From: an uncultured Oscillospiraceae bacterium | GTDB lineage: Bacteria; Bacillota; Clostridia; Oscillospirales; Acutalibacteraceae | DNA length: 64,000 nt | Direction of reading: 5' to 3' | Assembly (NCBI GenBank): GCA_902492895.1 | Contig: CABUNG010000003.1 | Location: 1-64,000 of the forward strand | In this document: in pieces, positions 7,442 to 16,600 of the stretch | Layout: each line of letters starts with the position of its first letter | Numbering within the stretch: position 1 is the stretch's first letter | Program-made: the position numbers and the translations under genes | Notes under the pieces: generated by a model | Databases searched by the model: none | The model's input: only the letters and a program-made list of their open reading frames with translations | What the model was told of the DNA's origin: nothing

Positions 7442-8356
7442 ATGGATGTCTTCTTCAATCTGCTGATCGTCAATTTCAAGCAGGGGCTGCTGTACGGCGT
7501 GCTGGCGCTCGGCGTCTACATCACCTACAGCATTCTGGATTTTCCCGATCTGTCGGTCGACGGCACCGTACCGCTGGGCGGCGTGGTGTCCGCCATCCTG
7601 ATTCTCAAGGGTGTCAATCCCTGGCTGGCCCTCCTCGCGGCTTTCGCCGCGGGGGCCGCCGCCGGATGCGTCACCGGGCTGCTGCATGTCAAGCTGCGGA
7701 TCCGGCCCCTGCTCTGCGGCATCCTCGTGATGACGGCCCTGCTTTCCGTCAATCTGATGATCATCAAAGCCGGGACCGGCGGCATGTCGATCGTCTCCTT
7801 TTTCCAAGCGTCCACCGTCCTGAACACCGCCCCGGTCGCCCTGATTCCGGAGTATGTCGGCGGCTATACCCTGCGTCCCCTTGTTCTGATGCTGGTCATG
7901 GCGTTCGTCTGCAAATTCCTGCTCGACTGGTACCTGCGGACCAAATCCGGCATGCTGCTGCGGGCCACGGGCAGCAATTCCCAGTACGTCGTTCAGCTTG
8001 CCCGCAACCCCGGGATCTCCAAAATCCTGGGTCTGGCACTCGGCAATGGCTTTGCCGGTCTCGCTGGGGCGCTTATCACCCAGGACAAGGGCAGCGCCGA
8101 TCTCCAGTTCGGCACCGGCATGGTGGTCACCGGCCTCGCGTCGGTCATCATCGGCGTCAGCCTGCTGCGCAAGGTGCGCTTTCTCCGGGACACCTCCAAG
8201 GTGCTCATCGGCTCTCTCCTGTATATGACGTTTCTGACCATCGCGGATGCCATGAACCTGAGCGATCAGCTCAAGCTGATCATGGCCGCACTGTTTGTGG
8301 CGGCCCTGGTGGCCAGCAAGATTCTGGATAAGGGAAGGGGGAGCGTCCGTGACTGA
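7442..8356 (+). CDS. trpY: Tryptophan ABC transporter, permease
   Basis: The 304-residue integral membrane protein has eight or more hydrophobic segments and belongs to the branched-chain-like permease family (BPD_transp_2). Markers include YSILDFPDLSVDGTVPLGG near the N-terminus and ATGSNSQYVVQLARNPGISK in a cytoplasmic loop, the likely contact with the ATPase. It starts 44 bases after trpX with GAAAGG upstream. Its 3' end overlaps the ATPase gene by eight bases, consistent with translational coupling. Confidence 0.88.
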   Translation: MDVFFNLLIVNFKQGLLYGVLALGVYITYSILDFPDLSVDGTVPLGGVVSAILILKGVNPWLALLAAFAAGAAAGCVTGLLHVKLRIRPLLCGILVMTALLSVNLMIIKAGTGGMSIVSFFQASTVLNTAPVALIPEYVGGYTLRPLVLMLVMAFVCKFLLDWYLRTKSGMLLRATGSNSQYVVQLARNPGISKILGLALGNGFAGLAGALITQDKGSADLQFGTGMVVTGLASVIIGVSLLRKVRFLRDTSKVLIGSLLYMTFLTIADAMNLSDQLKLIMAALFVAALVASKILDKGRGSVRD

Positions 8357-9134
8357 TCCCATGATTCGTTTCGATTCCGTCGTCAAGCGCTTCAATGTGG
8401 GCACCCCCGACGAAACCACCCTGTTCGACCATTTCACGTTTGACGTGGAGGAAGGGGAATTCGTCTCCATCGTCGGTTCCAACGGCTCGGGAAAAACCAC
8501 CCTGCTCAACCTGCTCTGCGGCTCCCTGCCGCTCGACGGCGGGCGCCTGCTGTTCCGGAACCGGGACATCACCCGCCTGTCCGAACACAAGCGGGCCGCT
8601 TTCATCGGACGGGTATTCCAGGATCCGGCCAAAGGCTCCTGCCCCGACCTGACCATCCTGGAAAACATGGCGCTGGCCGACAACAAAAAGGGCCGCTACT
8701 CCCTGGCTCCCGGCATCAGCAAAAAACGCATCGACGCCTACCGCTCCATGCTGGAGATCTGCAATATGGGGCTGGAAAACCGCCTCGGACAGCCGGTCGG
8801 CTCCCTGTCGGGCGGACAGCGGCAGGCCCTGGCCCTGGTGATCGCGGGCATGACCGATATCGACATTCTGGTGCTCGACGAGCATACCGCCGCCCTCGAT
8901 CCCAAATCGTCCGAACGGGTGATGGAGGTCACGCAGCGTCTGGTGGATGAGAAAAAGATCACCACCCTGATGGTGACCCACAACCTGCGCTTTGCCGAGC
9001 AGTACGGCAGCCGGCTCGTGATGATGCACGCGGGGCAGACCGTGCTCGACCTGAAAGACGAGGCGAAACGCGCGGCCTCGGTCGATACCCTGCTGCAGAA
9101 ATTCAACGAAATCAGCATCGAATGCGGCAATTGA
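8349..9134 (+). CDS. trpZ: Tryptophan ABC transporter, ATPase
   Basis: The 261-residue ABC ATPase has Walker A GSNGSGKTT, Q-loop in VFQDPAKGS, signature LSGGQRQ, Walker B DILVLDEHTAALD and the switch His in VTHNLRF. The start is GTG at 8349 inside the end of trpY, preceded by GGGGAG; an ATG twelve bases later is an alternative. It powers import through TrpY. Confidence 0.88.
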   Translation: MTDPMIRFDSVVKRFNVGTPDETTLFDHFTFDVEEGEFVSIVGSNGSGKTTLLNLLCGSLPLDGGRLLFRNRDITRLSEHKRAAFIGRVFQDPAKGSCPDLTILENMALADNKKGRYSLAPGISKKRIDAYRSMLEICNMGLENRLGQPVGSLSGGQRQALALVIAGMTDIDILVLDEHTAALDPKSSERVMEVTQRLVDEKKITTLMVTHNLRFAEQYGSRLVMMHAGQTVLDLKDEAKRAASVDTLLQKFNEISIECGN

Positions 9135-9154
9135 GCAAAAAAGGAGTGTGCGGC

Positions 9155-10117
9155 ATGATCGACCTGTTATCTCTCGGTGAACTGCTGATCGATTTCACCC
9201 CGGTCGGGGTTTCGGAAAACGGCAATCCCATTTTTGAACGCAATCCCGGCGGCGGCCCGGCCAACGTGGCCTGTGCGGCGGCCCGGCTGGGTGCCAAGGC
9301 CGCCTTCATCGGTCAGGTTGGGAACGATCCGTTCGGCCGCGCCCTGGCCGATACCCTCGGGCGGGAACATGTGGACACTGCCCGCCTGCGTCTGTCGGAC
9401 GAATACCAGACCACGCTCGCGTTCGTCCATCTGGATGAATCCGGCGACCGCTCCTTCAGCTTCTACCGCCGGCAGGGCGCGGATACCATGCTGCAGCCGG
9501 AATCCGCGGATTTCGAGGCCATCGAACAATCCCGCGTCTTCTTTTTCAGCTCGGTGATGATGACCGGAGGCCCCGCCCGCGAGACCAGCTTCGCCCTCGC
9601 CGCCCACGCGAAGGAGCGGGGCGTCGTGACGGTTTTCGATCCCAATCTGCGGCTGAACCTGTGGGCGGACGAATCCGAGGCGAGAGACTGCATCCTGCGC
9701 GCCATGCCCTTGGCGGACATCGTAAAGGTGTCGGAGGAGGAACTCGCCTTCCTGACCGGGGAATCCGATCTGCATCGCGGCGCCGCGGCCCTGCGCGCGC
9801 GGTTCCCGATGAAAGCCCTGCTCTGCACCCTCGGCGCCAAAGGCGTTCTGGCCCTGATCGGGGACGAGGAAATCGCCCGGGACGGGCTGCCTGTCCGGGC
9901 CGTCGATACGACGGCGGCGGGGGATTCCTTCACCGGAGGCTTTATCACCCGCCTGCTGGAGGAGGGACCCGACATCACCGCCCTCTCCCGGGAGGCGCTC
10001 ACCCGGATTCTCGATTTCGCCAACACGGTCGGGGCGCTAACCACCACCCGCAAGGGCGCTATCTGTGCGCTTCCCACCAGGGATGAGGTGGAGGCCCGTC
10101 TGGCCTCGAACCAGTAA
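9155..10117 (+). CDS. PfkB family carbohydrate kinase, fructokinase-like
   Basis: The 320-residue ribokinase-family enzyme starts MIDLLSLGELLIDFTP, with AAGGAG eight bases upstream. The PfkB signatures are NPGGGPANVACAAARLGA and the catalytic DTTAAGDSFTGGF, whose Asp is the base. The overall pattern (QGADTMLQPE, FDPNLRLNLW) is that of bacterial fructokinases (ScrK). It sits 20 bases after trpZ and 21 before the TrpB2 gene, inside a tryptophan-controlled operon. That is an unexpected place for a sugar kinase, so the real substrate should be considered open. Confidence 0.85.
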   Translation: MIDLLSLGELLIDFTPVGVSENGNPIFERNPGGGPANVACAAARLGAKAAFIGQVGNDPFGRALADTLGREHVDTARLRLSDEYQTTLAFVHLDESGDRSFSFYRRQGADTMLQPESADFEAIEQSRVFFFSSVMMTGGPARETSFALAAHAKERGVVTVFDPNLRLNLWADESEARDCILRAMPLADIVKVSEEELAFLTGESDLHRGAAALRARFPMKALLCTLGAKGVLALIGDEEIARDGLPVRAVDTTAAGDSFTGGFITRLLEEGPDITALSREALTRILDFANTVGALTTTRKGAICALPTRDEVEARLASNQ

Positions 10118-10138
10118 ATACAGGAAAGGATGATCCAT

Positions 10139-11527
10139 ATGAGCTTCAAAAAAACCGATCCCTACCGCGTCTACCTGTCCGAAGAGGAGATGCCGCGGCA
10201 ATGGTATAATATCCGGGCCGATATGAAAGAACAGCCCGATCCTTATCTCCACCCCGCCACCCATCAGCCGGTCGGGCCGGACGATATGCTGCCCATCTTC
10301 TGCGAGGATCTCTGCGCGCAGGAACTGAACGCCACCGACAGCTACATCGAGATCCCGGAAGAAATCCTCCAATTCTACCGCATCTTCCGGCCCTCTCCCC
10401 TCATCCGTGCCTATAACCTGGAACGGGCGCTGGATACCCCCGCGAAGATCTACTATAAATTTGAAGGCAACAACACCTCCGGTTCCCATAAGCTCAATTC
10501 CGCCGCTGCACAGGTGTATTATGCGAAGAAGCAGGGCCTGACCTCCCTTACCACCGAGACGGGGGCCGGACAATGGGGCACCGCCCTGTCCATGGCGTGC
10601 GCACATTACGGCCTGGACCTGACCGTGTACATGGTCAAGGTCAGCTACGAACAAAAGCCCTTCCGCAAGGCCGTCATCCAAACCTTCGGCGCCGACGTCA
10701 TCCCCAGCCCGTCCGACACCACCGAAGTGGGCCGCGCCATTTTGAAAGCCCATCCCGGCACCGGCGGATCCCTCGGCTGTGCAATTTCGGAGGCGATCGA
10801 AAAGGCCCTGCACACGCCTGGATGCCGTTATGTTCTCGGTTCGGTGCTCAATCAGGTGCTGCTGCACCAGTCCATCATCGGCCTGGAATCCAAGGCCGCG
10901 ATGGCGAAAATCGGGGAATATCCCGACATCGTCATCGGCTGCGCGGGCGGCGGCTCCAACCTCGGCGGCCTGATGGGAGCCTTCATGCAGGATACGCTGA
11001 ACGGCACCCGGACGGGTACCGAATTCATCGCGGTCGAACCCGCCTCCTGCCCCTCCCTCACCCGCGGCCGCTACGCCTACGATTTCTGCGATACCGGCCA
11101 CGTCACGCCGCTCGCCCGGATGTACACGCTCGGCAGCGAGTTCATCCCCTCCGCCAACCACGCGGGCGGGCTGCGGTATCACGGCATGAGCCCCATCCTC
11201 TCCAAGCTGTATCACGACGGGTATATGAAGGCCGTCGCCGTGGAGCAGACCAAGGTGTTTGAGGCCGCGATCCAGTTCGCCAAGGAGGAGACCATCCTCC
11301 CCGCCCCCGAGTCGTCCCACGCCATCCGCGTGGCCATCGACGAGGCTCTCAAATGCAGGGAAACCGGCGAGGAAAAGACCATCCTCTTCGGCCTGACCGG
11401 TACCGGCTACTTCGATATGAACGCCTACACCTCCTATATGGAAGGCACCATGACCGACTATATCCCGACCGACGAGGACCTGCAGGCGGGATTCGACGCC
11501 CTGCCCAAAATCGCCGGCATTCAGTAA
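10139..11527 (+). CDS. Tryptophan synthase beta chain, TrpB2 type
   Basis: The 462-residue fold-type II PLP enzyme has the cofactor lysine in NTSGSHKLNSA, a GAGQWG segment, and the phosphate-binding CAGGGSNLGG. The long N-terminal extension (PYRVYLSEEEMPRQWYNI) is typical of TrpB2 rather than TrpB1. TrpB enzymes join indole and a serine-type substrate to give tryptophan; TrpB2 usually acts without a partner TrpA, and no trpA is present here. The second of two ATGs is chosen because GGAAAGG abuts the first. With the Trp T-box and transporter, the operon would scavenge tryptophan or indole. A strong terminator follows. Confidence 0.88.
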   Translation: MSFKKTDPYRVYLSEEEMPRQWYNIRADMKEQPDPYLHPATHQPVGPDDMLPIFCEDLCAQELNATDSYIEIPEEILQFYRIFRPSPLIRAYNLERALDTPAKIYYKFEGNNTSGSHKLNSAAAQVYYAKKQGLTSLTTETGAGQWGTALSMACAHYGLDLTVYMVKVSYEQKPFRKAVIQTFGADVIPSPSDTTEVGRAILKAHPGTGGSLGCAISEAIEKALHTPGCRYVLGSVLNQVLLHQSIIGLESKAAMAKIGEYPDIVIGCAGGGSNLGGLMGAFMQDTLNGTRTGTEFIAVEPASCPSLTRGRYAYDFCDTGHVTPLARMYTLGSEFIPSANHAGGLRYHGMSPILSKLYHDGYMKAVAVEQTKVFEAAIQFAKEETILPAPESSHAIRVAIDEALKCRETGEEKTILFGLTGTGYFDMNAYTSYMEGTMTDYIPTDEDLQAGFDALPKIAGIQ

Positions 11528-11541
11528 TCCGGACAGTCCAG

Positions 11542-11573
11542 CCCCCGCAGATTGCATGATCTGCGGGGGTTTT
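11542..11573 (+). terminator. Rho-independent terminator of the trp T-box operon
   Basis: An 11-base perfect stem (11542-11552 with 11559-11569, loop TGCATG) is followed by TTTT. It closes the operon 15 bases after the TrpB2 stop. Confidence 0.92.
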
Positions 11574-11683
11574 GTCAATTCAGCTGTTTTTGCCACGTTA
11601 TAAGACAAATTCAGTCCTATGCGAATTTTAAATATGTATTATAATATAGTTGCCGATATTGACAAAAAAGGTGGGAAAACGAC

Positions 11684-12751
11684 ATGGTCATACGCCTTCC
11701 CATTGAGCTGAACACAGCCGTGATAACCGAGTGCTGGACATTCGAAAAACTGGCGATGATCCAAGCCGCCCCCTGCGGGGACGCTTGGCTGGCCTCTCAT
11801 CTGTCCTTGTGCATGGACCCGCATTTTTCATGTTACTTCGGCGACTGGGATACGCATTATTCCTCATCGTATTACGACGACGTTCTGTCCGTGCGGGAAA
11901 TCCCGTTGTATTCTTCCCCCGAAGCGGACCTTCTGGATCGGATGCAGGCGCATATCCGGGAAGGCCGGTATGTGATGGCGATTCTCCATCAAGGACCGGA
12001 CGATCGGGACGACCGGAACGCCTATCACGAGTCCCTTCTATATGGATACGACTCCGACAGACGGGTGTTTTTTGCCCCGGTCCTGCGGAATACCGAACTG
12101 GTGGAAGGGGAACTCCCGTTTGAAAGCGTACTCGCCTCCCTTTCCAGGCTGAAGGCGCATATGATCGCGGTGCCGGACGACCGTTTTTTCTGGGCAAGCG
12201 GCTATCAGTTCCCTCTGTCCTGTATCACCGTGCGGACGGATTATGTTCCAAATCCCTATGCGGTTCTGCAGAAATTCATTCCGGAGATCTGGGGCAAAAC
12301 CATGGTTCTCACCGAGCTGGATATGGATATGCAGCCCTATGGAGAAAAGGCCATCTATCGGGGGCTCGGCTGTCTGTGGGGGATCCGGGAGGCTCTGACA
12401 GCATATCGGAAGGGCGAGCCAATGCCGGAGGGCTTTATCGGGTTCGTCCGCAACTTCAAAAAGCTGTGCGAGCACCGGCGCCTTTTTCTGCACAGCATGC
12501 ACTACATGCTTCGCCAATGGTCGATACATAATGAGGATGTGGACACCTGCGTGCGGGTCTATACCGCCTGCGTCAGCCGCGTGGAGAGCTGGCTTTCTTT
12601 GAGCATCAAAGCGGAAATCACCAGCACCCCCTCCCTGCTCTCCAGGATCGTCGGCGAAATCCCCGCCGCCTATCGGGAAGAATTTTTAATGCTCAGCGAT
12701 TTTTATAACCGCTGCCTCATCTGGTACCGGGACCATCACATATCCCTGTGA
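11684..12751 (+). CDS. Unrecognised 355-residue protein
   Basis: A well-formed gene: AAGGTGGG precedes the ATG, a TATAAT box is at 11640-11645, and a terminator follows. It has no signal peptide or membrane segment. The first half contains APCGDAWLASHLSLC and then NAYHESLLYGYDSDRRVFF. The second resembles the His strand of BtrH/C39-like papain-fold proteins that accompany peptide or lipid biosynthesis genes, but I see no convincing catalytic Cys. The C-terminal half is probably helical and rich in Trp and Tyr. No function is assigned. It stands alone between the trp operon and the phage island and could belong to either or neither. Confidence 0.8.
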   Translation: MVIRLPIELNTAVITECWTFEKLAMIQAAPCGDAWLASHLSLCMDPHFSCYFGDWDTHYSSSYYDDVLSVREIPLYSSPEADLLDRMQAHIREGRYVMAILHQGPDDRDDRNAYHESLLYGYDSDRRVFFAPVLRNTELVEGELPFESVLASLSRLKAHMIAVPDDRFFWASGYQFPLSCITVRTDYVPNPYAVLQKFIPEIWGKTMVLTELDMDMQPYGEKAIYRGLGCLWGIREALTAYRKGEPMPEGFIGFVRNFKKLCEHRRLFLHSMHYMLRQWSIHNEDVDTCVRVYTACVSRVESWLSLSIKAEITSTPSLLSRIVGEIPAAYREEFLMLSDFYNRCLIWYRDHHISL

Positions 12752-12759
12752 CACACACG

Positions 12760-12795
12760 ACAGCCCCCCACTCGTCGGAGTGGGGGGCTGTTTTA
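12760..12795. terminator. Bidirectional terminator between convergent genes
   Basis: A 14-base perfect stem (12760-12773 with 12778-12791, loop GTCG) is followed by TTTTA on the plus strand. It separates the unknown gene at 11684 from the left end of the phage island. Confidence 0.85.
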
Positions 12796-13050
12796 TGAAA
12801 CCGTGCGCTGCTCCAGCGCGGCCATACGGCCTTCGTGCCCGATCAGCATCCGATCCTGTTCGCTGTTCTTTTTCCATAAGCGTTCGTGCTCTTCGCGGCT
12901 GCTCTCTTTGTATGCATCCAGCTCCCGGACCAGATGTTCCATGGTGACCGTCAGCCGGGTGATGGACGCATTGAGTTTGACCGCCGGTGCGATGATCGCC
13001 CCCGCAAATCCGCACAGGGCGGCGATCACGCCGAAAACCTGCCATTCCAT
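12793..13050 (-). CDS. Small phage membrane/coiled-coil protein (holin-region type)
   Basis: The 85-residue product has one N-terminal membrane segment (VFGVIAALCGFAGAIIAPAV), then a long charged helix (TVTMEHLVRELDAYKESSRE to EGRMAALEQ). This layout matches small proteins near the holin-lysin genes of Firmicute phages. It is the last gene of the minus-strand phage unit and 21 bases after the preceding gene. GAAAGGATGGAGG lies upstream of the ATG. No lysin gene follows, so a lysis function is only inferred from context. Confidence 0.65.
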   Translation of the reverse strand: MEWQVFGVIAALCGFAGAIIAPAVKLNASITRLTVTMEHLVRELDAYKESSREEHERLWKKNSEQDRMLIGHEGRMAALEQRTVS

Positions 13051-13071
13051 ATCGATTGATCCTCCATCCTT

Positions 13072-13452
13072 TCAGCCGTCTCCGCCGTTCCGTGGGCTGA
13101 AATATACATGGCCGGCCGGCGTGAAAACCCTTTGTCCGTCCATCCCTTCCCCGCCGCTCCGGGCCGCCTCCAAACGGATTTCGGCCGTTCCTCCCGCGGC
13201 CGTCCAGGAATCCGGCAGCATCCATCCCACCCGGCCGTCCGCAGGGGTCAGCGGCGGACTGACGTGCCGGTTCTGCCAACCGTCCTGGTATTCCACCCGA
13301 TAGATATATCCCTGGTTATCCCAGGCGGCGGGCAGCACGAATTCGACTTTGGCCGCCAGGTGCTCCCCCTGAACCCCCGCATACTGCGGGGCCGCCGGAA
13401 TCCGCCCGTCCTCATCGATGCGGTACAGGATCGTCCGCATTGCTGTCGCCAT
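13072..13452 (-). CDS. Phage baseplate/fibre-like protein (BppU-like), tentative
   Basis: The 126-residue product starts MATAMRTILYRIDEDG. An earlier ATG six bases upstream abuts the AGGAGG and is rejected. The sequence has alternating beta-type segments (AAKVEFVLPAAWDNQGYIYRV; AEIRLEAARSGGEG), like the Ig-like N-terminal domains of phage baseplate upper proteins. It overlaps the end of the upstream 60-residue gene by 41 bases. It probably binds the tail or host surface, but the assignment rests on order and composition more than on motifs. Confidence 0.5.
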   Translation of the reverse strand: MATAMRTILYRIDEDGRIPAAPQYAGVQGEHLAAKVEFVLPAAWDNQGYIYRVEYQDGWQNRHVSPPLTPADGRVGWMLPDSWTAAGGTAEIRLEAARSGGEGMDGQRVFTPAGHVYFSPRNGGDG

Positions 13453-13594
13453 ACACATCCTCCTTTTCTTCCCGTTCGGATGGACCGGCGCCGCCCTCCG
13501 CTGTTCCGGACAGGGTCCGCAGCCTTCTGGCCATGGCCTGCCGCCGGATTTTCCCTTGCAGACGCTCGGATATCTCCATCTGCTTTCGTTCCAA
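13412..13594 (-). CDS. Small phage protein, function unknown
   Basis: A 60-residue basic then acidic protein starts from TTG (MERKQMEISERLQGK), with AAGGAGG seven bases upstream. The Shine-Dalgarno sequence is the main support. It starts 12 bases after the fused terminase/tail gene and overlaps the next gene. The N-terminal half is a charged helix. No family is recognised. Confidence 0.5.
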   Translation of the reverse strand: MERKQMEISERLQGKIRRQAMARRLRTLSGTAEGGAGPSEREEKEDVYGDSNADDPVPHR

Positions 13595-13606
13595 TGCTCT
13601 TCCTCC

Positions 13607-16600
13607 TTATCTGCCGCGGTATACATCCGCCTGCAGCGACAATCCGGCCACCGCCGCCGCTCCGCTGCCTTCCAGCCGCAGGGTCAGGATCCGGCCCCGG
13701 CATATCCCCGGCCGGATGGTCATCCGGCCGTCGCCGGACAGGAGCGGCAGAGCGGCCGCTTCCTGTGCGGAGCGCTCCGTCTGAAAGATCAGGCGCATGC
13801 CCTCCGCCCCCTCCAGTCCGAGCACGACCCTCCGGATTCGTTTTTCCGTGTCCCGGTCCTCAAAGGGATAGGCTTTCGTCTCCAGAGCGTACGAAACCGG
13901 CGTTTCCGCGAAGACCGGGCCGTCCGCGGATACCAGCATGGTATCCGTCTCTCCCTCGGCCCGGACATATACCGGATACAGCGGCGCTCCGTCCGCTTCT
14001 CCCGGCGCGTACCCTAAAAGGGCAAACCGGCCTCCCCGCCCGATGATGGTCCGAAAGGTCACACCTGCGGCGGAAAAATCCCACACCGTCCATTTCAAAC
14101 GGCTTTCCGCCTCGCGGTCTTCGCCCACAGACGTATAGCGGTGATAGCCTTCGTCCAGCCGCAGCAAATATGCCTTGTTTTCCAACAGCAGCGCATAGTG
14201 CCCGTCCACCTCCGCCGCACACGCTCCATCAAAAGATGCCCGGGCGAGATCCCGCCCGATGAGCCCGGACAGACATCCCACCCCTTTGGCGGCGGACAGC
14301 AGCGTGTACACGGAACCCGTGCTGTTTGCCCAGACCAGGCGGTTTCCGCACAAGACAATGGTTTCCGGCCGGTCGCAGCCGACCGCGCTCCTGAGTTTTT
14401 CCACCGTAAACGCCGCCGCTTCTCCCGCCGACACACGGCTCGGCGTATAGGCGGCGGTGTACAGCTCCCGCTCCTTAAAAATGGCCAGCAGATCCCCCTG
14501 GACCGCCAGGGCCGTCACCGCCGCCGCATCGCCGACCGTCATAAAGCTGTTTTCCGGAAAATACAGCGGATTTCCCGGAGCGCTCCACTGCACCCGATTG
14601 GGGTAGCGGGGATTTCCCGTCAGAAACAGTCTGGCCCCTCCGGGTGAAAAGGCGGAATTTCCGCCGTACCAGACCGCTGTCTCCATTTCATAGAGAATGC
14701 GGCTGGACTCTTTCCGGGTTTTGGCTGCCGTCACGATCAGATTATCCGCCGCCCCCTTGGAGGGGGCTTTGGCCGCGCCGCTGCCGTCGGTAAAATAGAC
14801 GCAGCCGGCCGTACGGTCACAGTGGAGGACCATTCCCCCCTGTGCGGCGCTGCTCTCTCCCCCCTGCGGTATCTCGAAAACAAACCGGTGCCCGGTGCCG
14901 TCGGTCAAGTCGGCCGTCAGTTTGCCGTCGTCCAGTTCCGTCTGGGGCAGATAAAACGCCGTGGCCTCTCCGTCGGTCGTAAAGGCCGACCGGAAATAGG
15001 GCGTGGCCAGGTTATACTCTTCATACGCCTCCCCCGTTATGGCAATGTTCGTCCCCCGCTCCTTCACGCCCTTACCCGCGCGGCGGACAAGCGGCCGGTA
15101 CAGATAGTCGTCCATCCGCACGGGCGCCTGATAGGCGAACGACGGAAGCGCATAAAAATACCCTTCGCTGAGCAGCATCAGCCCGCCGTCGACATTCCGT
15201 TTGCCGGTCAGGCGTTCCAGTTCCTGCCGGTCATACTCCACCAGCAGGGCATGGCCGTCCGCTCCGTTGCTGGGATTGTAATCGACCGACACGCTCTGCG
15301 CCGTCGCCGTCAGGGTTCCGTCGAACGACAGCACCCCCGGCGTATAGGTCCAGTTGAACACCGAGCCGTCCTTGTATCCGGACGCGATCACCACCCGCCG
15401 TCCGTCGACGGTCCCGCTGTCTTCTCCGGCATACTGAAAGCGGATGAGCGTGGCATCCGCGTCCGGATGATACACCTGTTCCGCCCGGCACTGAATGCCC
15501 GGCCGGGTCCGCATAGCGCGGTTCTTCCACCATAGATTGACGCTCTGCACCATTTGGCTGTCCTCGATCTGTACGGGGTCCTCCGGCCGGTTGAGCATCC
15601 CCTCCGCCGTCTCTTCGAACCGGTAGCTGCCCAGTTCTTCGAGGGTGTGACAGCAGCGCGGATGCACCAGGATATCGTATTCCTGCAGCCGGGCGATGCC
15701 GCTTTGCACCGAATCCTGCCCCTTGTCCGCGGCCCGCAGCCGCGTAATTCCCAAACGCCGCAGCTCTTCGTTGGATTTTGGCTCCGCCCCGTCCGCCCGG
15801 ATGCGTTCCTTCGCGTATCCCTTTCGCCGGATCATGTTCGCGATGTCGCTGTTGAGCATCCGTTTTTGATAATGCTCGTCGTAAATATAGAGAATTTTAT
15901 CTGCCGGGTTGACCGCTGCCGCAATGAACGCCGTGGGATCGTTGGTATACCCGTAATCCAGCCCGAACACATGGACATACCGGTCATCCTCCGGGGAATT
16001 CCCCCGTCCGGGCAGCCTGTCCAGATCAAAGGCCTCCTTCCGCCATCGCTCAAAGACCAGCCCCTCCGCCGTCCCCCATTCCCCCAGCCCGGCCACCGCG
16101 TACTGCCGTGGATGCCTGCGCCGCATCTCCTCGAACACCGCCAGATCGCTCTCATCCAGGAACTCGTTGTCCCGGAAAGTGGAGGTCATGGTGTATACGT
16201 CGGCGGACGGCTGATCGAAAAACCGCTTTTTGAGCCAATGGGATCCATCCCAGGGGTTGAAGGTGAGGGTCGTCTGCTTGAACAGCGGCGCCGGGACTTC
16301 TCCCCGCGGAACCGACAAGTCCAGCCGGTCGAATTCCGCCTCGCTCATCAGCTCATAGGCTTCTTCCACCCAAACCCAGCAGAGCCACCCCTGCTCCACC
16401 GTCGTGGAGGCGAGTTTGTTCACATCGTCGAACCCCCGGAACAGGATCCGCTGCCCCGTCGGACGATAGACGAGCTCCAGCGGGTTTTTGGAGGCCTGCC
16501 AAAGATGGTCCACTTTCAGCCTCCGGATCGCCCAGCGCAGCTGTGCAAAGGTGGAATCGAGATGGGTGCGGTACACCTGCCGCACCACCAGCAGATTCGC

